DNA of 64,000 bases. Origin: Lonsdalea iberica (GTDB lineage Bacteria; Pseudomonadota; Gammaproteobacteria; Enterobacterales; Enterobacteriaceae). Under the pieces are notes generated by a model. The model was not told the origin of the DNA and searched no databases. It saw nothing but the letters and a program-made list of their open reading frames with translations. Below are positions 1-9,956 of this stretch, one piece after another. How positions within the stretch are numbered: the stretch's first letter is position 1; every line of letters begins with the position of its first letter. The stretch covers positions 45,474 to 109,473 of the forward strand of contig NZ_LUTP01000010.1 of NCBI RefSeq assembly GCF_002111585.1, read 5' to 3'. A program made the position numbers and the translations under genes.

Positions 1-169
1 CATTATATGGGCAGATCGTCTTAATTGGGAAACAACATGTGTAACTAATCACATTTTTTGAAGCCCATCCACGCGGTTTCTCATTTTTGGCACGAAAAAG
101 TGCCGGGGCCGTCTTTCTGACGGGGATACCAGTACGTCGGCCGCTGCTCATATAAGTGTGCGTCACCAT

Positions 170-204
170 AAAAAACGCCCTGCGCCGAAGTGCGGCGCAG
201 GGCG
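170..204 (-). terminator. Terminator of nifJ
   Basis: A GC-rich hairpin with arms GCCCTGCGCC / GGCGCAGGGC lies just beyond the nifJ stop. On the minus strand it is followed by a run of six T, the classic Rho-independent form. Confidence 0.85.
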
Positions 205-225
205 TGGATGTAGCCGCGGCGACTG

Positions 226-3200
226 TTACTCCTGAGTGTTCTTCTCGGCCTTGCCAGCCATCAGATTCAGGAAGTCATAGCGACGACGCAGATCCAGCTC
301 GGCTTCTTCATATAGCACGGCCGTTTCCTCCGGCATCTGCGTATTCAGGCGGCGGAACCGTTGTTCCTTAAGCAGCGTTTCGCTCAGGCTGGCGGACGGC
401 GGACGAGAGTCCGTCATCAGCGCAGGTTTGCCTTCCGCGCTGCGGCGTGGGTCGAAGCGGTACAGCGGCCAGAAGCCGGTCGCCGTCAACTGACGCATCT
501 GATCGTGACTGAACGCCAGATCGTAGCCGTGCTCTTCACATGGGCTGTAGGCGATAATCAGTGACGGACCCGGCCAGGCTTCCGCTTCCTGAATCGCTTT
601 CATCGTCTGGTTGAGCTGAGCGCCCAGCGAGATCTGCGCGACGTAGACGTGACCGTACATCATGACGTTGATGCCGAGATCTTTCCGCGCCTTGCGTTTG
701 CCGTTCTCGCCAAACTTGGTCACCGCACCCAGCGGCGTCGCTTTGGACTGCTGGCCGCCGGTGTTGGAGTAGCACTGCGTATCCAGCACCAGAACGTTAA
801 CGTTTTCCGACAAGCTCATCACGTGGTCCAGACCGCCGTAGCCGATATCATAAGCCCAGCCATCGCCCCCAATCAGCCAAATGGATTTATCGACCAGATG
901 ATCGGCTTCTTCCGACAACTGCCGCGCTTCATGGCTCGTCAGTGACGCAAGCTGTTCGCGTAGCTGCTCAATCTGCCGGCGACGGTCGTCGGTTTTGATG
1001 TTTTCTTCCAGCAGAGACGCGACCAGTTCCGTCGGCAACTGAGGCGCCAGCTGGTTCAGCAGGCGCTGAGCGCGCTGACGATGATGATCCACGCTCAGGC
1101 GGAAGCCCAGACCAAATTCGGCGTTGTCTTCGAACAGGGAGTTGGCCCATGCCGGACCGCGGCCGTTGGCGTCGGTCGTCCACGGCGTCGTTGGCAGGTT
1201 GCCGCCGTAAATCGACGAACACCCCGTGGCGTTGGCGATCAGCAACCGGTCGCCGTACAGCTGGGTCAGTATCTTGATATAAGGCGTTTCGCCGCAGCCG
1301 GAGCAGGCGCCGGAGTATTCAAACAGCGGGGTAATCAGCTGAGACGTACGAATGTCGATACGCTCCAACTTGTTGCGGTCGATTTCCGGCAGATTCAGGA
1401 AGAAGTCGTAATGTGCCTTCTCTTCCTCGACGTGTTCCAGACGCGGCTTCATGTTGATGGCCTTGATCTCTGGATTCTGACGATCTTTCGCCGGGCAGAC
1501 TTCCACGCACAGGTTACAGCCGGTGCAGTCTTCAGGCGCGACCTGCAATACGTATTTCTGTCCACGCATGTCGCGAGCCTTCACGTCCAGCGACTGCAGT
1601 GACGCTGGCGCGGCATCCATCTCCTCCGCCGGTACGACTTTGGCTCGGATGGCGGCGTGCGGGCAGGCAGCGACGCAATGGTTGCACTGGGTGCACAGGT
1701 CGGGTTTCCACAGCGGGATCTCTTCCGCGATGTTGCGCTTTTCCCAACGGGTAGTGCCCGTCGGCCAGGTGCCGTCCGGCGGTAGCGCGGAGACGGGCAG
1801 GGTATCGCCCAATCCGGCCAGCATGGCGGCGGTCACGGTCTTGACGAAGTCGGGCGCGGCGTCGGAGACGACCGGCGGGCGCTGCGGGCTGCTCGGGTTG
1901 ACCTGCTCCAGCGGCACGGCCTCCAGCGCTTCCAGCGTGGCGTCCAGCGCGCGCCAGTTACGTTCAACCAGCTCTACACCCTTGCTGCCGTAGCTGCTGT
2001 TGATGGCGGCGCGCAGTTTCTCCCGCGCATCTTCACCCGGCAAAATTTGCGACAGGTGGAAGAAGGCCATCTGCATGACGGTATTGATACGCGCACCCAG
2101 TTGGCAATCACGTGCGATCTTGGCGGCGTTGATGCAATAGACGCGCGCCTGGCGCTGATTCAATCCCGCCTGAACTTCCTGTGGCAGTCGATGCCACAGG
2201 TCTTCGCTGCTATAAGGCGTGTTAATCAGGAAAACCCCGCCCGGTTTCAGGCGTTCGACCATGCTGTATTTATCAATGAACTGCCACTGGTGACAGGCCA
2301 CGAAGTCGGCCTGCTCGATAAGATATGCCGAGTTGATGGGCGTCGGGCCGACGCGCATGTGCGATACGGTCAGGCTGCCGGCTTTCTTCGAGTCATACAC
2401 GAAGTAGCCTTGCACGAACATCGGCGTGGAATTACCGACGATTTTGATAGAGTTTTTGGTGGCGGAGACGGTGCCGTCGCTGCCCAAACCGTAGAACAGC
2501 GCTTCGTGCGACGCCTGCGTCGGCATTGGCAGGTCGGACAGCGGCAGAGACAAATGCGTTACATCGTCATAGATACCTACCGTGAAGCGCGGTCGCGGGT
2601 TGGCAAGCGCTAACTCCTTAAATATGGCCTCGACGCATTGCGGCGTAAATTCTTTGGATGACAGGCCGTAACGGCCGCCGATCACGCGGGGCATGAGTGG
2701 GCGCTCACCTCGAGAGAAAGCCTCGGCCACCGCGGTCATGACATCCAGATACAGCGGCTCCGCCAGCGCGCCCGGCTCTTTGGTGCGATCCAGTACGGCA
2801 ATGTTCTGCGCGGTCTGCGGGATGACATCCAGCAGATGCTGGGCGGAGAACGGGCGGTACAGACGCACTTTCACCACACCGACTTTTTCGCCACGGGTCA
2901 GCAGTGTATCAATGACTTCTTCGCTGGTGCCGACGCCGGACCCCATCAGGATGATGATGCGGGTCGCTTCCGGATGCCCGTAGTACTCAAACGGGTGGTA
3001 CTGACGACCGGTCGCGGCGGCGAAGTCATTCATCGCCTGTTCAACATGCTGATAGGCATCGTTGTACCAGGTATTGGTGGCTTCACGCGCCTGGAAGAAG
3101 GTATCCGGGTTGGACGCGGTCCCGCGAATGACGGGACGCTCAGGTGTGAGCGCTCGCTCACGATGCTCATCAATCGACTTCTGCGGCAGCAGTTGCAGAA

Positions 3201-3759
3201 TGTGTTCATCGCTGAGCGGCTCGATCTTATTGATTTCATGCGAGGTGCGGAAACCATCAAAGAAATGGATAAAAGGCAAGCGGCTGTTCAGACTGGCCAT
3301 CTGAGAGATCAGCGCGAAGTCCTGCGCTTCCTGAACGTTGCTGGCGCACAGCATAGCGCAGCCGGTTTGACGAACGGCCATCACATCCGAATGATCGCAG
3401 AAAATGGACAACGCGTGGGTGGCTACGGTACGGGCGGCCACGTGCAGGACGAAGGGCGTGAGCTGCCCGGCCAGTTTGTACAGCGTCGGGATCATCAACA
3501 ACAGTCCCTGGGACGATGTAAACGAGGTCGCCAGGGCCCCGGTTTGCAGCGCGCCGTGCACGGTCGCGATGGCGCCGGCTTCCGACTGCATTTCCATCAC
3601 GCGCGGCGTGTCTCCCCACAGGTTGCGGCGGCCTTCGCTAGACCAGGCTGCGGCCTGCTCCGCCATGGTCGAACTGGGCGTAATGGGGTAAATGGCGATA
3701 ACTTCATTAGCTCGCCAGGCCACGGATGCGACTGCGTTATTACCGTCGGTGGTGATCAT
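226..3759 (-). CDS. nifJ: Pyruvate:flavodoxin/ferredoxin oxidoreductase
   Basis: This 1177-residue protein oxidises pyruvate to acetyl-CoA and CO2 and passes electrons to flavodoxin or ferredoxin in the cytoplasm. The length matches single-chain NifJ/YdbK enzymes. The N-terminal third is the pyruvate-binding domain (GDTPRVMEMQSEAGA near residue 50). Near residues 690-760 lie two 4Fe-4S clusters, CTQCNHCVAACPHA and CTGCNLCVEVCPAKD. The C-terminal third is the ThDP domain with GCGETPYIK and the GGDGWAYDIG metal/ThDP motif. The start is an ATG preceded by GAAGG. It is a single gene with its own terminator; upstream lies a non-coding gap before an unrelated acetyltransferase. No FNR site was recognised. 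Confidence 0.96.
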   Translation of the reverse strand: MITTDGNNAVASVAWRANEVIAIYPITPSSTMAEQAAAWSSEGRRNLWGDTPRVMEMQSEAGAIATVHGALQTGALATSFTSSQGLLLMIPTLYKLAGQLTPFVLHVAARTVATHALSIFCDHSDVMAVRQTGCAMLCASNVQEAQDFALISQMASLNSRLPFIHFFDGFRTSHEINKIEPLSDEHILQLLPQKSIDEHRERALTPERPVIRGTASNPDTFFQAREATNTWYNDAYQHVEQAMNDFAAATGRQYHPFEYYGHPEATRIIILMGSGVGTSEEVIDTLLTRGEKVGVVKVRLYRPFSAQHLLDVIPQTAQNIAVLDRTKEPGALAEPLYLDVMTAVAEAFSRGERPLMPRVIGGRYGLSSKEFTPQCVEAIFKELALANPRPRFTVGIYDDVTHLSLPLSDLPMPTQASHEALFYGLGSDGTVSATKNSIKIVGNSTPMFVQGYFVYDSKKAGSLTVSHMRVGPTPINSAYLIEQADFVACHQWQFIDKYSMVERLKPGGVFLINTPYSSEDLWHRLPQEVQAGLNQRQARVYCINAAKIARDCQLGARINTVMQMAFFHLSQILPGEDAREKLRAAINSSYGSKGVELVERNWRALDATLEALEAVPLEQVNPSSPQRPPVVSDAAPDFVKTVTAAMLAGLGDTLPVSALPPDGTWPTGTTRWEKRNIAEEIPLWKPDLCTQCNHCVAACPHAAIRAKVVPAEEMDAAPASLQSLDVKARDMRGQKYVLQVAPEDCTGCNLCVEVCPAKDRQNPEIKAINMKPRLEHVEEEKAHYDFFLNLPEIDRNKLERIDIRTSQLITPLFEYSGACSGCGETPYIKILTQLYGDRLLIANATGCSSIYGGNLPTTPWTTDANGRGPAWANSLFEDNAEFGLGFRLSVDHHRQRAQRLLNQLAPQLPTELVASLLEENIKTDDRRRQIEQLREQLASLTSHEARQLSEEADHLVDKSIWLIGGDGWAYDIGYGGLDHVMSLSENVNVLVLDTQCYSNTGGQQSKATPLGAVTKFGENGKRKARKDLGINVMMYGHVYVAQISLGAQLNQTMKAIQEAEAWPGPSLIIAYSPCEEHGYDLAFSHDQMRQLTATGFWPLYRFDPRRSAEGKPALMTDSRPPSASLSETLLKEQRFRRLNTQMPEETAVLYEEAELDLRRRYDFLNLMAGKAEKNTQE

Positions 3760-4051
3760 GACTTAACCTTCAATTGCTGAGCGAATTACCTTGTGGGGCG
3801 GGTTTTATCACCGCTGAGACTGATCGTTATACAGCCGTTTGTGCGCGGAGTTGTCTTAAAAATCTGTTCACTTCAAGCTGAAGCCAAAATGTAGCCATTT
3901 TGTTACAGCAAGACGAATCGTTTTCGATCATAACAGGTCCGGCGAAAACGTTCATCCTCGCGACGAATACGGGAACTGTTTTTTCCTGCGCCGCCACTGA
4001 ATCCTCATTACCCCGTTCATTTCTGCGGGGACCGCGCGTAAGGTGGGCGTT

Positions 4052-4636
4052 ATGACAAAAGAAAAGCGGCAGCAGCCGATCATTGACACACCGCGTCTGG
4101 CGCTGCGACCGCTGCGGGATTCGGACGTAGTCGCGTTGTTCGCACTGCTGGAAAGCGACCCGCGCATTGCCGCTATGGCCGTGCATATTCCTTATCCTTG
4201 CCCGCAGTCCCGAATTTCATCATGGATTGCTTCTCTACAGGATAACTGGCTAAGCGGAAAAAGCGTGACGTTTGCCCTGTGTCTGCGACAGGGCGGCGAG
4301 ATCGTGGGCGCGATTTCGTTGTCGGCGCTGGATAGCCATTACCCGGAGGTCGGATACTGGTTAGGGACGGAGTATTGGGGGCACGGATATGGTACGGAAG
4401 CCTGTCTGGCGATATGTCAGTTCGCGTTTCAGCAACTCGGTTTGGACCGGCTGTATGGTTGCCACAAAGACGGCAATATTGCGTCAGGCAAGGTGCTGCT
4501 AAAAAGCGGATTTCAGCTACTGGGCAGTCAGAATCTGTATATCGCCGAGCTGCAGCGACATGAATGGGTCGCCTTTTATCTGAGAGTCGCTGCTGGGGAG
4601 GCTGCGCTGGGGCAAGATGATGCGCTGGCGGAATAA
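4052..4636 (+). CDS. GNAT acetyltransferase, RimJ/RimL-like
   Basis: This protein of 194 residues opens with DTPRLALRPLRDSDV, the usual N-terminus of Acetyltransf_3 (RimJ/RimL-like) GNAT proteins. It carries the acetyl-CoA binding region around YWLGTEYWGHGYGTEAC and a later GNIASGKVLLKSGF segment, also typical. The substrate (a ribosomal protein N-terminus or a small amine) cannot be told from sequence. A GTG lies nine bases upstream in frame, but the ATG is preferred because AAGGTGG sits six bases before it. It converges on ddlA. Confidence 0.85.
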   Translation: MTKEKRQQPIIDTPRLALRPLRDSDVVALFALLESDPRIAAMAVHIPYPCPQSRISSWIASLQDNWLSGKSVTFALCLRQGGEIVGAISLSALDSHYPEVGYWLGTEYWGHGYGTEACLAICQFAFQQLGLDRLYGCHKDGNIASGKVLLKSGFQLLGSQNLYIAELQRHEWVAFYLRVAAGEAALGQDDALAE

Positions 4637-4725
4637 CCGCCGCTCGATGCGTCGTGAATAGTGAGGATATAAGGAGGAAAGCGCGTTCGAGGTAAATCCG
4701 GAGATTGAGAGAATGGAAGGCGAAC

Positions 4726-4752
4726 CGGGCAAGACTTCTGACGCCTTGCCCG
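4726..4752. terminator. Hairpin between convergent GNAT gene and ddlA
   Basis: Inverted repeat CGGGCAAG / CTTGCCCG with an 11-base loop lies between two converging genes. There is no clear T-run, so termination is inferred from position and structure only. Confidence 0.45.
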
Positions 4753-4766
4753 ATGACCATTGAGCG

Positions 4767-5867
4767 TCAGTCGCGCACTGAGCTTTGCAGGGCGTTATCC
4801 TGCTTGTAGCGCTCCAGCGCTAGCTCAATCAGCTGAGTAATTAATGCGGTATAACTAATACCGCTCGCCTGCCACAACTTCGGGTACATACTGATATTGG
4901 TGAAACCGGGCAGCGTGTTGACTTCGTTGATAACGATCTCGTCATCCTGCGTCAGGAAGACATCGACCCGCGCCATCCCCTGACACTCCAGCGTCTGGAA
5001 AGCGCGCAACGCAACGGCGCGAATACGCTCGTCGGTCACTTCCGGCAGGGGAGCCGGGATTGCGACGCCGGCACCGTCTTTATCAATGTATTTGGTATCG
5101 TAAGAGTAGAACTCGTCGTGCAGCACGATCTCGCCGCACACGCTGGCCTGCGGAAAATCATTGCCCAGTACGGCGCATTCGATTTCACGGCCGACAATCG
5201 CGGACTCTACCAGCACCTTGTGGTCATAACTGAACGCCAGATCGACCGCGCGTTTAAATGACGCCTCGTCTTTGACTTTGCTGACGCCGACGGAAGAGCC
5301 TTGGTTGGCCGGTTTGATAAACAGCGGCAGACCCAGCTTGGCGGTGATTGTGGTGAAGTCGAATCGACGACGGTTAGCGCGGGTGAGAGTAACAAACGGC
5401 GCGACCAGCAGCCCGGCGTCTCGTAACAGTCGCTTGGTCACGTCTTTATCCATGCTGACCGCCGAGCCCAGTACGCCGCTGCCGACGAACGGTATATTCG
5501 CCATCCGCAGCAGTCCCTGCAGAGAACCATCTTCGCCCAACGTGCCGTGAACGATCGGGAAGATCACGTCGATCTGGGACAGGGCATCTGCATTTTTCGT
5601 ATCGATTAACTGGCGGTCGACCTGACCGGGGATCAGCGCGACATGCTGGCTTGAACGGTTAAGGGCTATTTTCACCGGGTTTTCTGCATTCAGCAGATAA
5701 TTGGAGGCATCATTAATGTGCCACTCGCCCTGCTTGTCGATACCCAGCAGAACGACGTCGAATCTATCCTTATCAATGGTTTCCACGATGTTTTTGGCGG
5801 ACTGCAGCGAAACTTCGTGTTCTGCCGATTTACCACCGAACACGACGCCAACTCGAATCTTAGTCAT
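4767..5867 (-). CDS. ddlA: D-alanine--D-alanine ligase A
   Basis: This cytoplasmic ATP-grasp enzyme joins two D-alanines for peptidoglycan precursor synthesis. The 366 residues match DdlA length. Visible landmarks are the N-terminal [17 protein letters not shown], the glycine loop region [11 protein letters not shown], and the C-terminal metal/ATP-binding segment [23 protein letters not shown]. The sequence is the A-type paralogue (long N-terminal half with DKQGEWH) rather than DdlB of the mur cluster. The start ATG follows GGAAAGAG. It is monocistronic, downstream of mltB on the same strand with a gap of about 190 bases. Confidence 0.95.
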   Translation of the reverse strand: MTKIRVGVVFGGKSAEHEVSLQSAKNIVETIDKDRFDVVLLGIDKQGEWHINDASNYLLNAENPVKIALNRSSQHVALIPGQVDRQLIDTKNADALSQIDVIFPIVHGTLGEDGSLQGLLRMANIPFVGSGVLGSAVSMDKDVTKRLLRDAGLLVAPFVTLTRANRRRFDFTTITAKLGLPLFIKPANQGSSVGVSKVKDEASFKRAVDLAFSYDHKVLVESAIVGREIECAVLGNDFPQASVCGEIVLHDEFYSYDTKYIDKDGAGVAIPAPLPEVTDERIRAVALRAFQTLECQGMARVDVFLTQDDEIVINEVNTLPGFTNISMYPKLWQASGISYTALITQLIELALERYKQDNALQSSVRD

Positions 5868-6056
5868 ATCACTCTTTCCGTTATGCGAGGTCTTTGCCCC
5901 AGCCTTGATCGATAGTGCTCACTAAAACAGCCAACGGCACCAGGCGCAAGGGAATCATTCCGGGAAATTCGATTTTACGTTGCAAGCGAAGAAACTATCG
6001 CCTAAGCGCCTAACTCCCCGTCAGTCCATCCGCCTCTCACGTCGGTAAAGATGCCG

Positions 6057-7139
6057 TCACTGCTGAGCTCGCCGGGCTATTTTCACCTCTTCGCCCAACT
6101 GCCAGACCACCATCGCGTAATGGGTGCTGTGGTTATAGCGGGTGATGGTGTAGAAGTTGGGCTGCCCGTACCAATACTGATAGCGATTCCCCATATCCAA
6201 ACGCAATAGGCTAACTTCCTGGTTACCGATGAGCGGTTCGAGCGGAGACAGGCCGGCGGCCGACAGGGTTCTTACCGAATAGCGGGTATTAAAGCCGGTA
6301 TCCAGACTCAACGCCTGACCATTCGCGGAGACGGCCACCTGTCCGTTGCGTACCCAGCCGTGGGCTTTGAAGTAGTTGGCGACGCTGCCGATGGCGTCGA
6401 CGGGGTCCCAAAGATTGGGGATGCCATCGCCATTAAAATCTACCGCATAGCGTTTAAAGGCGGAGGGCATGAATTGCCCGTATCCCATAGCGCCGGCGTA
6501 AGAACCCCGCAGCGTCAGCGGGTCAAAACCATCTTTCCGCGCCATCAACAGAAATTGCTCCAGCTCGCCTTTGAAATAGGCGGCGCGACGCGGATAGGCG
6601 AAGGAGAGTGTTGCCAACGCATCCAAAATACGGGTTTTCCCCATGATGCGGCCCCAGCGGGTTTCCACGCCAATAATCCCCACGATGATTTCCGGCGGCA
6701 CGCCATAGGTCTGCCATGCGCGATTCAATGCATCTTCGTATTGGTTCCAGAACATAACGCCATTTTGCACGTTGTCCGGCGTAATAAATTTCTTGCGATA
6801 ACGCAGCCAGGCGCCGTTGGGGATGTTGGACGGGATCGCGGAGGTCGGCGAGGGCGCCTGTCGATCCATCAGCCGGATCACACCATCCAGCCGTTGCGCC
6901 TGTCCCAGGACGCGGTGCAGGTTTTCACGCTCGAATCCGTACTCTTTCACCATGTGATCCACGAAGCGATCGACGTCTGGATTGTTTGCGAAGTCTCCGC
7001 TCTGAAAGCCCGCGGATGAAGAGCGAAAAAAACCGCCTGACGGTTTCAGCATAGTGTCTGAAGGGAGGGAAGAGGCTGGCTTGCTGCTACACGCTTGCAG
7101 CATCACGATAAGGGGCAATAAAGCAACCAGACGACGCAT
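6057..7139 (-). CDS. mltB: Membrane-bound lytic murein transglycosylase B
   Basis: This outer-membrane lipoprotein cleaves glycan strands of peptidoglycan to form 1,6-anhydromuropeptides. The 360-residue product begins with a lipoprotein signal, MRRLVALLPLIVMLQAC, with lipidation expected at Cys17. The SLT_2 domain holds the catalytic glutamate in GVETRWGR (about residue 165), followed by the family segments GSYAGAMGYGQFMPSAFKRYAVDFNGDG and YWYGQPNFYTITRYN. It is full length. Its close family relatives are SltB-type enzymes, but the length and motifs fit MltB. Confidence 0.93.
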   Translation of the reverse strand: MRRLVALLPLIVMLQACSSKPASSLPSDTMLKPSGGFFRSSSAGFQSGDFANNPDVDRFVDHMVKEYGFERENLHRVLGQAQRLDGVIRLMDRQAPSPTSAIPSNIPNGAWLRYRKKFITPDNVQNGVMFWNQYEDALNRAWQTYGVPPEIIVGIIGVETRWGRIMGKTRILDALATLSFAYPRRAAYFKGELEQFLLMARKDGFDPLTLRGSYAGAMGYGQFMPSAFKRYAVDFNGDGIPNLWDPVDAIGSVANYFKAHGWVRNGQVAVSANGQALSLDTGFNTRYSVRTLSAAGLSPLEPLIGNQEVSLLRLDMGNRYQYWYGQPNFYTITRYNHSTHYAMVVWQLGEEVKIARRAQQ

Positions 7140-7341
7140 CGGAAATCCATAAAATTGGGGTAAATTGGATGTTGGAATGTTAGCTCATCACGCTCAAAAA
7201 CGGTGAGTTAAATGCGAATAGTTCGGTTAATTATTCAGGGGGTGTTTTCTTAGTTTGCTCTCGCAAAACTTGCTTGGGGATGTGTTGTGAGGGGCACTAA
7301 CGTTGTGAAAGCTACATAACCGCACTGCGTCCATCTGGCAC

Positions 7342-7377
7342 AAAAAAGCCCGCGGGGCTTGTGCCATGCGGGCTTTT
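7342..7377 (-). terminator. Terminator of ssrA
   Basis: Arms AAAAGCCCGC / GCGGGCTTTT enclose a 14-base loop. Read on the minus strand, the hairpin ends in six T, directly after the tmRNA 3' end. Confidence 0.85.
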
Positions 7378-7419
7378 CGTACTTCACCGGCCTTATCTGG
7401 TAATAACCGGTGTCTAAAT

Positions 7420-7784
7420 TGGTGGAGCTGGGGGGATTTGAACCCCCGTCCGGAATTACTCTACCGTCGGTACTACATGCTTAGTCTAGTCTTTACATTC
7501 GCCTGGTAGCTGCGGACAGACACGCTACTAACAAACTAGCCTGATTAGATTTAACGCTTCAACCCCAGGCAAGGCATCCACGCGATCTCTTTTTAGGTTT
7601 GACCTCTCTTGATCCCCGTCCTAAGAGCGGAGGCTAGGGAGAGAGGGCTATACGCAGGGTATTAAGCTGCTACAGCGTAGTTTTCGTCGTTTGCGACTAT
7701 TTTTTTGCGGCTTTTTACGAGGCCAACCGCCCCTCGGCATGCACCTTGGGCTTTGCAAATCCCGTCGAATCCAGAATCAGCCCC
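7420..7784 (-). ncRNA. ssrA: Transfer-messenger RNA (tmRNA)
   Basis: This RNA rescues stalled ribosomes together with SmpB and tags the nascent chain for proteolysis. The 5' end GGGGCTGATTCTGGATTCGA and the 3' end CAGCTCCACCA are those of enterobacterial tmRNA, giving 365 nt with the CCA encoded. The resume codon GCA is at 7694 and the tag reading frame ends with TAA at 7662. The encoded tag is ANDENYAVAA; E. coli has ANDENYALAA, so the third residue from the end is Val (GTA) instead of Leu (TTA). It stands directly upstream of smpB in the same orientation's regulatory neighbourhood, as in other enterobacteria. Confidence 0.97.
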
Positions 7785-7833
7785 AAGAAACTTTCGCCAG
7801 TATACCAGAACTTACCGGACTTAAGCCACCCGC

Positions 7834-8316
7834 TTAGCGGTTTGCGCTCTTCATGATACGGGCTTTGTCTAATTTCCACTCACGTTCTTTGATATCGTCG
7901 CGCTTGTCGTGATCTCGTTTCCCTTTCGCTACGCCGATTTTGACTTTGCTCCAGGCATTTTTCCAATACATCGACAATGCGACGACGGTATAACCCTCAC
8001 GGCTGATTCGGCCGATGAGCGATTCTATCTCGCGTTTGTTGAGTAACAGTTTGCGCGTGCGAGTGGGGTCACATACAACATGCGAAGACGCAACGTTGAG
8101 CGGGGTAATCGTGGCGCCAAAGAGGAAGGCTTCGCCGTCTCTTAGGGTCACATAGCTGTCGCTGATATTGGCTTTGCCCGCTCGCAGAGATTTGACTTCC
8201 CAACCTTGCAGTTCAAGGCCAGCTTCAAATTCTTCTTCGATGAAGTACTCATGGCGAGCACGCTTGTTTTGCGCAATGGTAGCGGAACCGGGTTTGTACG
8301 CTTTTTTCTTTTTCAT
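7834..8316 (-). CDS. smpB: SsrA-binding protein SmpB
   Basis: This 160-residue partner of tmRNA delivers it to stalled ribosomes. It has the conserved N-terminal segment [32 protein letters not shown], the beta-barrel core, and the basic C-terminal tail [30 protein letters not shown] that becomes ordered in the mRNA channel. It lies 49 bases upstream of ssrA on the same strand, and is divergent from ratA, the standard enterobacterial arrangement. Confidence 0.97.
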   Translation of the reverse strand: MKKKKAYKPGSATIAQNKRARHEYFIEEEFEAGLELQGWEVKSLRAGKANISDSYVTLRDGEAFLFGATITPLNVASSHVVCDPTRTRKLLLNKREIESLIGRISREGYTVVALSMYWKNAWSKVKIGVAKGKRDHDKRDDIKEREWKLDKARIMKSANR

Positions 8317-8470
8317 AGTGCCGTCATTATACTGGATGTCTAAGGGAATGAAATCCCCGCCAAAGTGTAGAGTGACATTGTGTTCTGCCTTGGGGCAACT
8401 TTCCCGGCGTTTTTATCTGAAGACCGAAAATGCTATTATTTTGCGCATTTTGTTACTCTTGGAAAATGGT

Positions 8471-8905
8471 ATGCCCAAAATCAATCGCTCTGCGTTAGTC
8501 CCCTACAGTGCCGAGCAAATGTTTAAACTCGTTAATGATGTTCCTTCTTACCCTGCTTTTTTACCGGGATGTACAGGAAGCCGAGTTTTATCTACCTCTT
8601 CGGAGGGAATGACCGCGGCGGTTGATGTTTCCAAAGCTGGCATTAGTAAAACCTTTACAACACGAAATACGCTGACAGATAACCAGTCTATCTCAATGCG
8701 GCTGGTTGACGGTCCGTTTCGGCAATTAAAGGGTGATTGGCGGTTTACCCCGCTGAGTGAAGAGGCCTGCAAAGTTGAACTCGACTTGGATTTTGAGTTC
8801 AAAAATGCGTTGATTGAACTTGCTTTCGGCAAAGTATTTAAAGAGTTAGCGAATAATATGGTCCAGGCTTTCACAGAACGAGCCAAAGAGGTTTACAGTG
8901 CCTGA
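8471..8905 (+). CDS. ratA: RatA, START-domain ribosome association factor / coenzyme Q-binding family protein
   Basis: This protein of 144 residues belongs to the Polyketide_cyc/COQ10 (START-like) family. In E. coli RatA (YfjG) was described as a toxin that blocks 70S subunit association, and relatives bind ubiquinone. The start [24 protein letters not shown] matches the family N-terminus; a longer in-frame upstream extension overlaps smpB in antisense and has no similarity, so it was discarded. GGAAAATGG precedes the ATG. The last eight bases overlap ratB, pointing to translational coupling. Confidence 0.93.
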   Translation: MPKINRSALVPYSAEQMFKLVNDVPSYPAFLPGCTGSRVLSTSSEGMTAAVDVSKAGISKTFTTRNTLTDNQSISMRLVDGPFRQLKGDWRFTPLSEEACKVELDLDFEFKNALIELAFGKVFKELANNMVQAFTERAKEVYSA

Positions 8906-9188
8906 GATGCGGGTTGAGGTGGTTTACGCGCTGCCGGAGCGCCAGTTTCTTCGTACGCTGGGGCTCAATGAGGGTAGTACAGTGGAGCAGGCAATCAAAG
9001 CGTCGGGTTTACTGACATTGCGTCCAGAGATAGATCTCAATATCAATAAAATTGGTATTTTTAGCCGCCCGGTCAAACTGGATCAAAAGCTGCAGGAAGG
9101 CGATCGCGTTGAAATTTATCGCCCCTTGACTGCCGATCCCAAAGAGTTGCGCCGACAACGGGCTGAACACTCAAAAAGTAAACGCTAG
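8898..9188 (+). CDS. ratB: RnfH-family ubiquitin-like protein RatB
   Basis: This small protein of 96 residues has the beta-grasp RnfH/UPF0125 fold signature [30 protein letters not shown] and the ending [23 protein letters not shown]. Its function is not settled; it is co-conserved with ratA. Translation starts at GTG inside the end of ratA, an eight-base overlap, which implies coupling. The C-terminus is strongly basic (HSKSKR). Confidence 0.92.
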   Translation: MPEMRVEVVYALPERQFLRTLGLNEGSTVEQAIKASGLLTLRPEIDLNINKIGIFSRPVKLDQKLQEGDRVEIYRPLTADPKELRRQRAEHSKSKR

Positions 9189-9506
9189 ACGTGTGCCATC
9201 TCGCTAACGAACTCAAGGCAGTTTGCCAGAAAAGTCCCCATAAAAGGGAAAACAGAAAGGTGGCGGTTTTACGAGGCGTAGCATCAAAGATGCGACAGCC
9301 ACCGACTTACTTAATCGTTATTCCCGACATCTACTGCATGACGCCCCCCGAATAGACATACTGTGCGTCTCCCGTTCAGTGATGTATCCGTATCGCTCGT
9401 TGCCATAATTCGATTCGACCTGAAAAGCTTTTCCCGAGAGGAAGGCTTTTCAGGCGTCTTCGGCTTCAACTCAGTAGCTTTGAGCCTATCCGACAACACT
9501 CGCCGA
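9189..9506. other. Intergenic region between convergent ratB and bamE
   Basis: No gene was supported in this 318-base gap. It holds a nested inverted repeat (GGTGGC near 9257 to GCCACC near 9302, with GCATC-AAA-GATGC inside) and a strong hairpin at 9419-9454. Either may end the ratAB or bamE transcripts, though neither has a clear T-run. Confidence 0.6.
9419..9454. repeat. Strong intergenic hairpin (about 15 bp stem)
   Basis: Perfect arms CCTGAAAAGC / GCTTTTCAGG are extended inward by a further five mostly paired positions around a CCGAGA loop. It may be a transcript end or RNA stability element; no T-run follows on either strand. Confidence 0.6.
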
Positions 9507-9845
9507 TTAGTTCAGCGCTGGCTTATTATCGATGCTGGTAAGGATGCCTTGGCTGTTGAAATTCAGCGTCAGAGTCTGCTGTTTTACGGCTTCGTGACCG
9601 GGTTGCTGGCGGAATACATAGAACCATGTATCGCTACCAAACGGGTCCTGTAACATCGGTGTTCCCAGAGAATAAGCAACCTGTTGTTTTGTCATACCAT
9701 TATGGATCTTGGCGACGTCAGCCGGAGCTAAGTAGTTCCCCTGATTGATATCCGGGCGATAAACCACCTTCTCCAGCGTGGAGCATCCGGCGGTCAACAT
9801 AACAGCGACTACGGCGGCGATGACAGTCAGCGTTTTACAGCGCAT
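9507..9845 (-). CDS. bamE: Outer membrane assembly lipoprotein BamE (SmpA)
   Basis: BamE is a small lipoprotein of the BAM complex that inserts beta-barrel proteins into the outer membrane. The 112-residue product has a lipoprotein signal [21 protein letters not shown] with lipidation at Cys21, then the SmpA/OmlA domain including [24 protein letters not shown] and [17 protein letters not shown]. An in-frame upstream ATG would add 23 residues before the signal peptide and was rejected; AAGGAA precedes the chosen ATG. It follows recN on the same strand, the usual order. Confidence 0.96.
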   Translation of the reverse strand: MRCKTLTVIAAVVAVMLTAGCSTLEKVVYRPDINQGNYLAPADVAKIHNGMTKQQVAYSLGTPMLQDPFGSDTWFYVFRQQPGHEAVKQQTLTLNFNSQGILTSIDNKPALN

Positions 9846-9956
9846 AGTGAGTTCATTCCTTAAGGGCATAGGTTGCCGATGATAATAGACCTTGCCTGTC
9901 TTGAAAACCGGCAAGGCCCATGTAAGACCTCAGGAACCCGAAAAAGTTGAACGTTT

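Noticed and set aside
2836..3780. Long plus-strand open frame of over 300 codons
   Set aside because: It lies entirely opposite nifJ, whose motifs are clear. High-GC coding DNA often leaves long antisense frames, and no ribosome binding site or family pattern supports it.
4173..4760. Minus-strand open frame of 195 codons
   Set aside because: It overlaps the GNAT gene in antisense and shows no recognisable motif.
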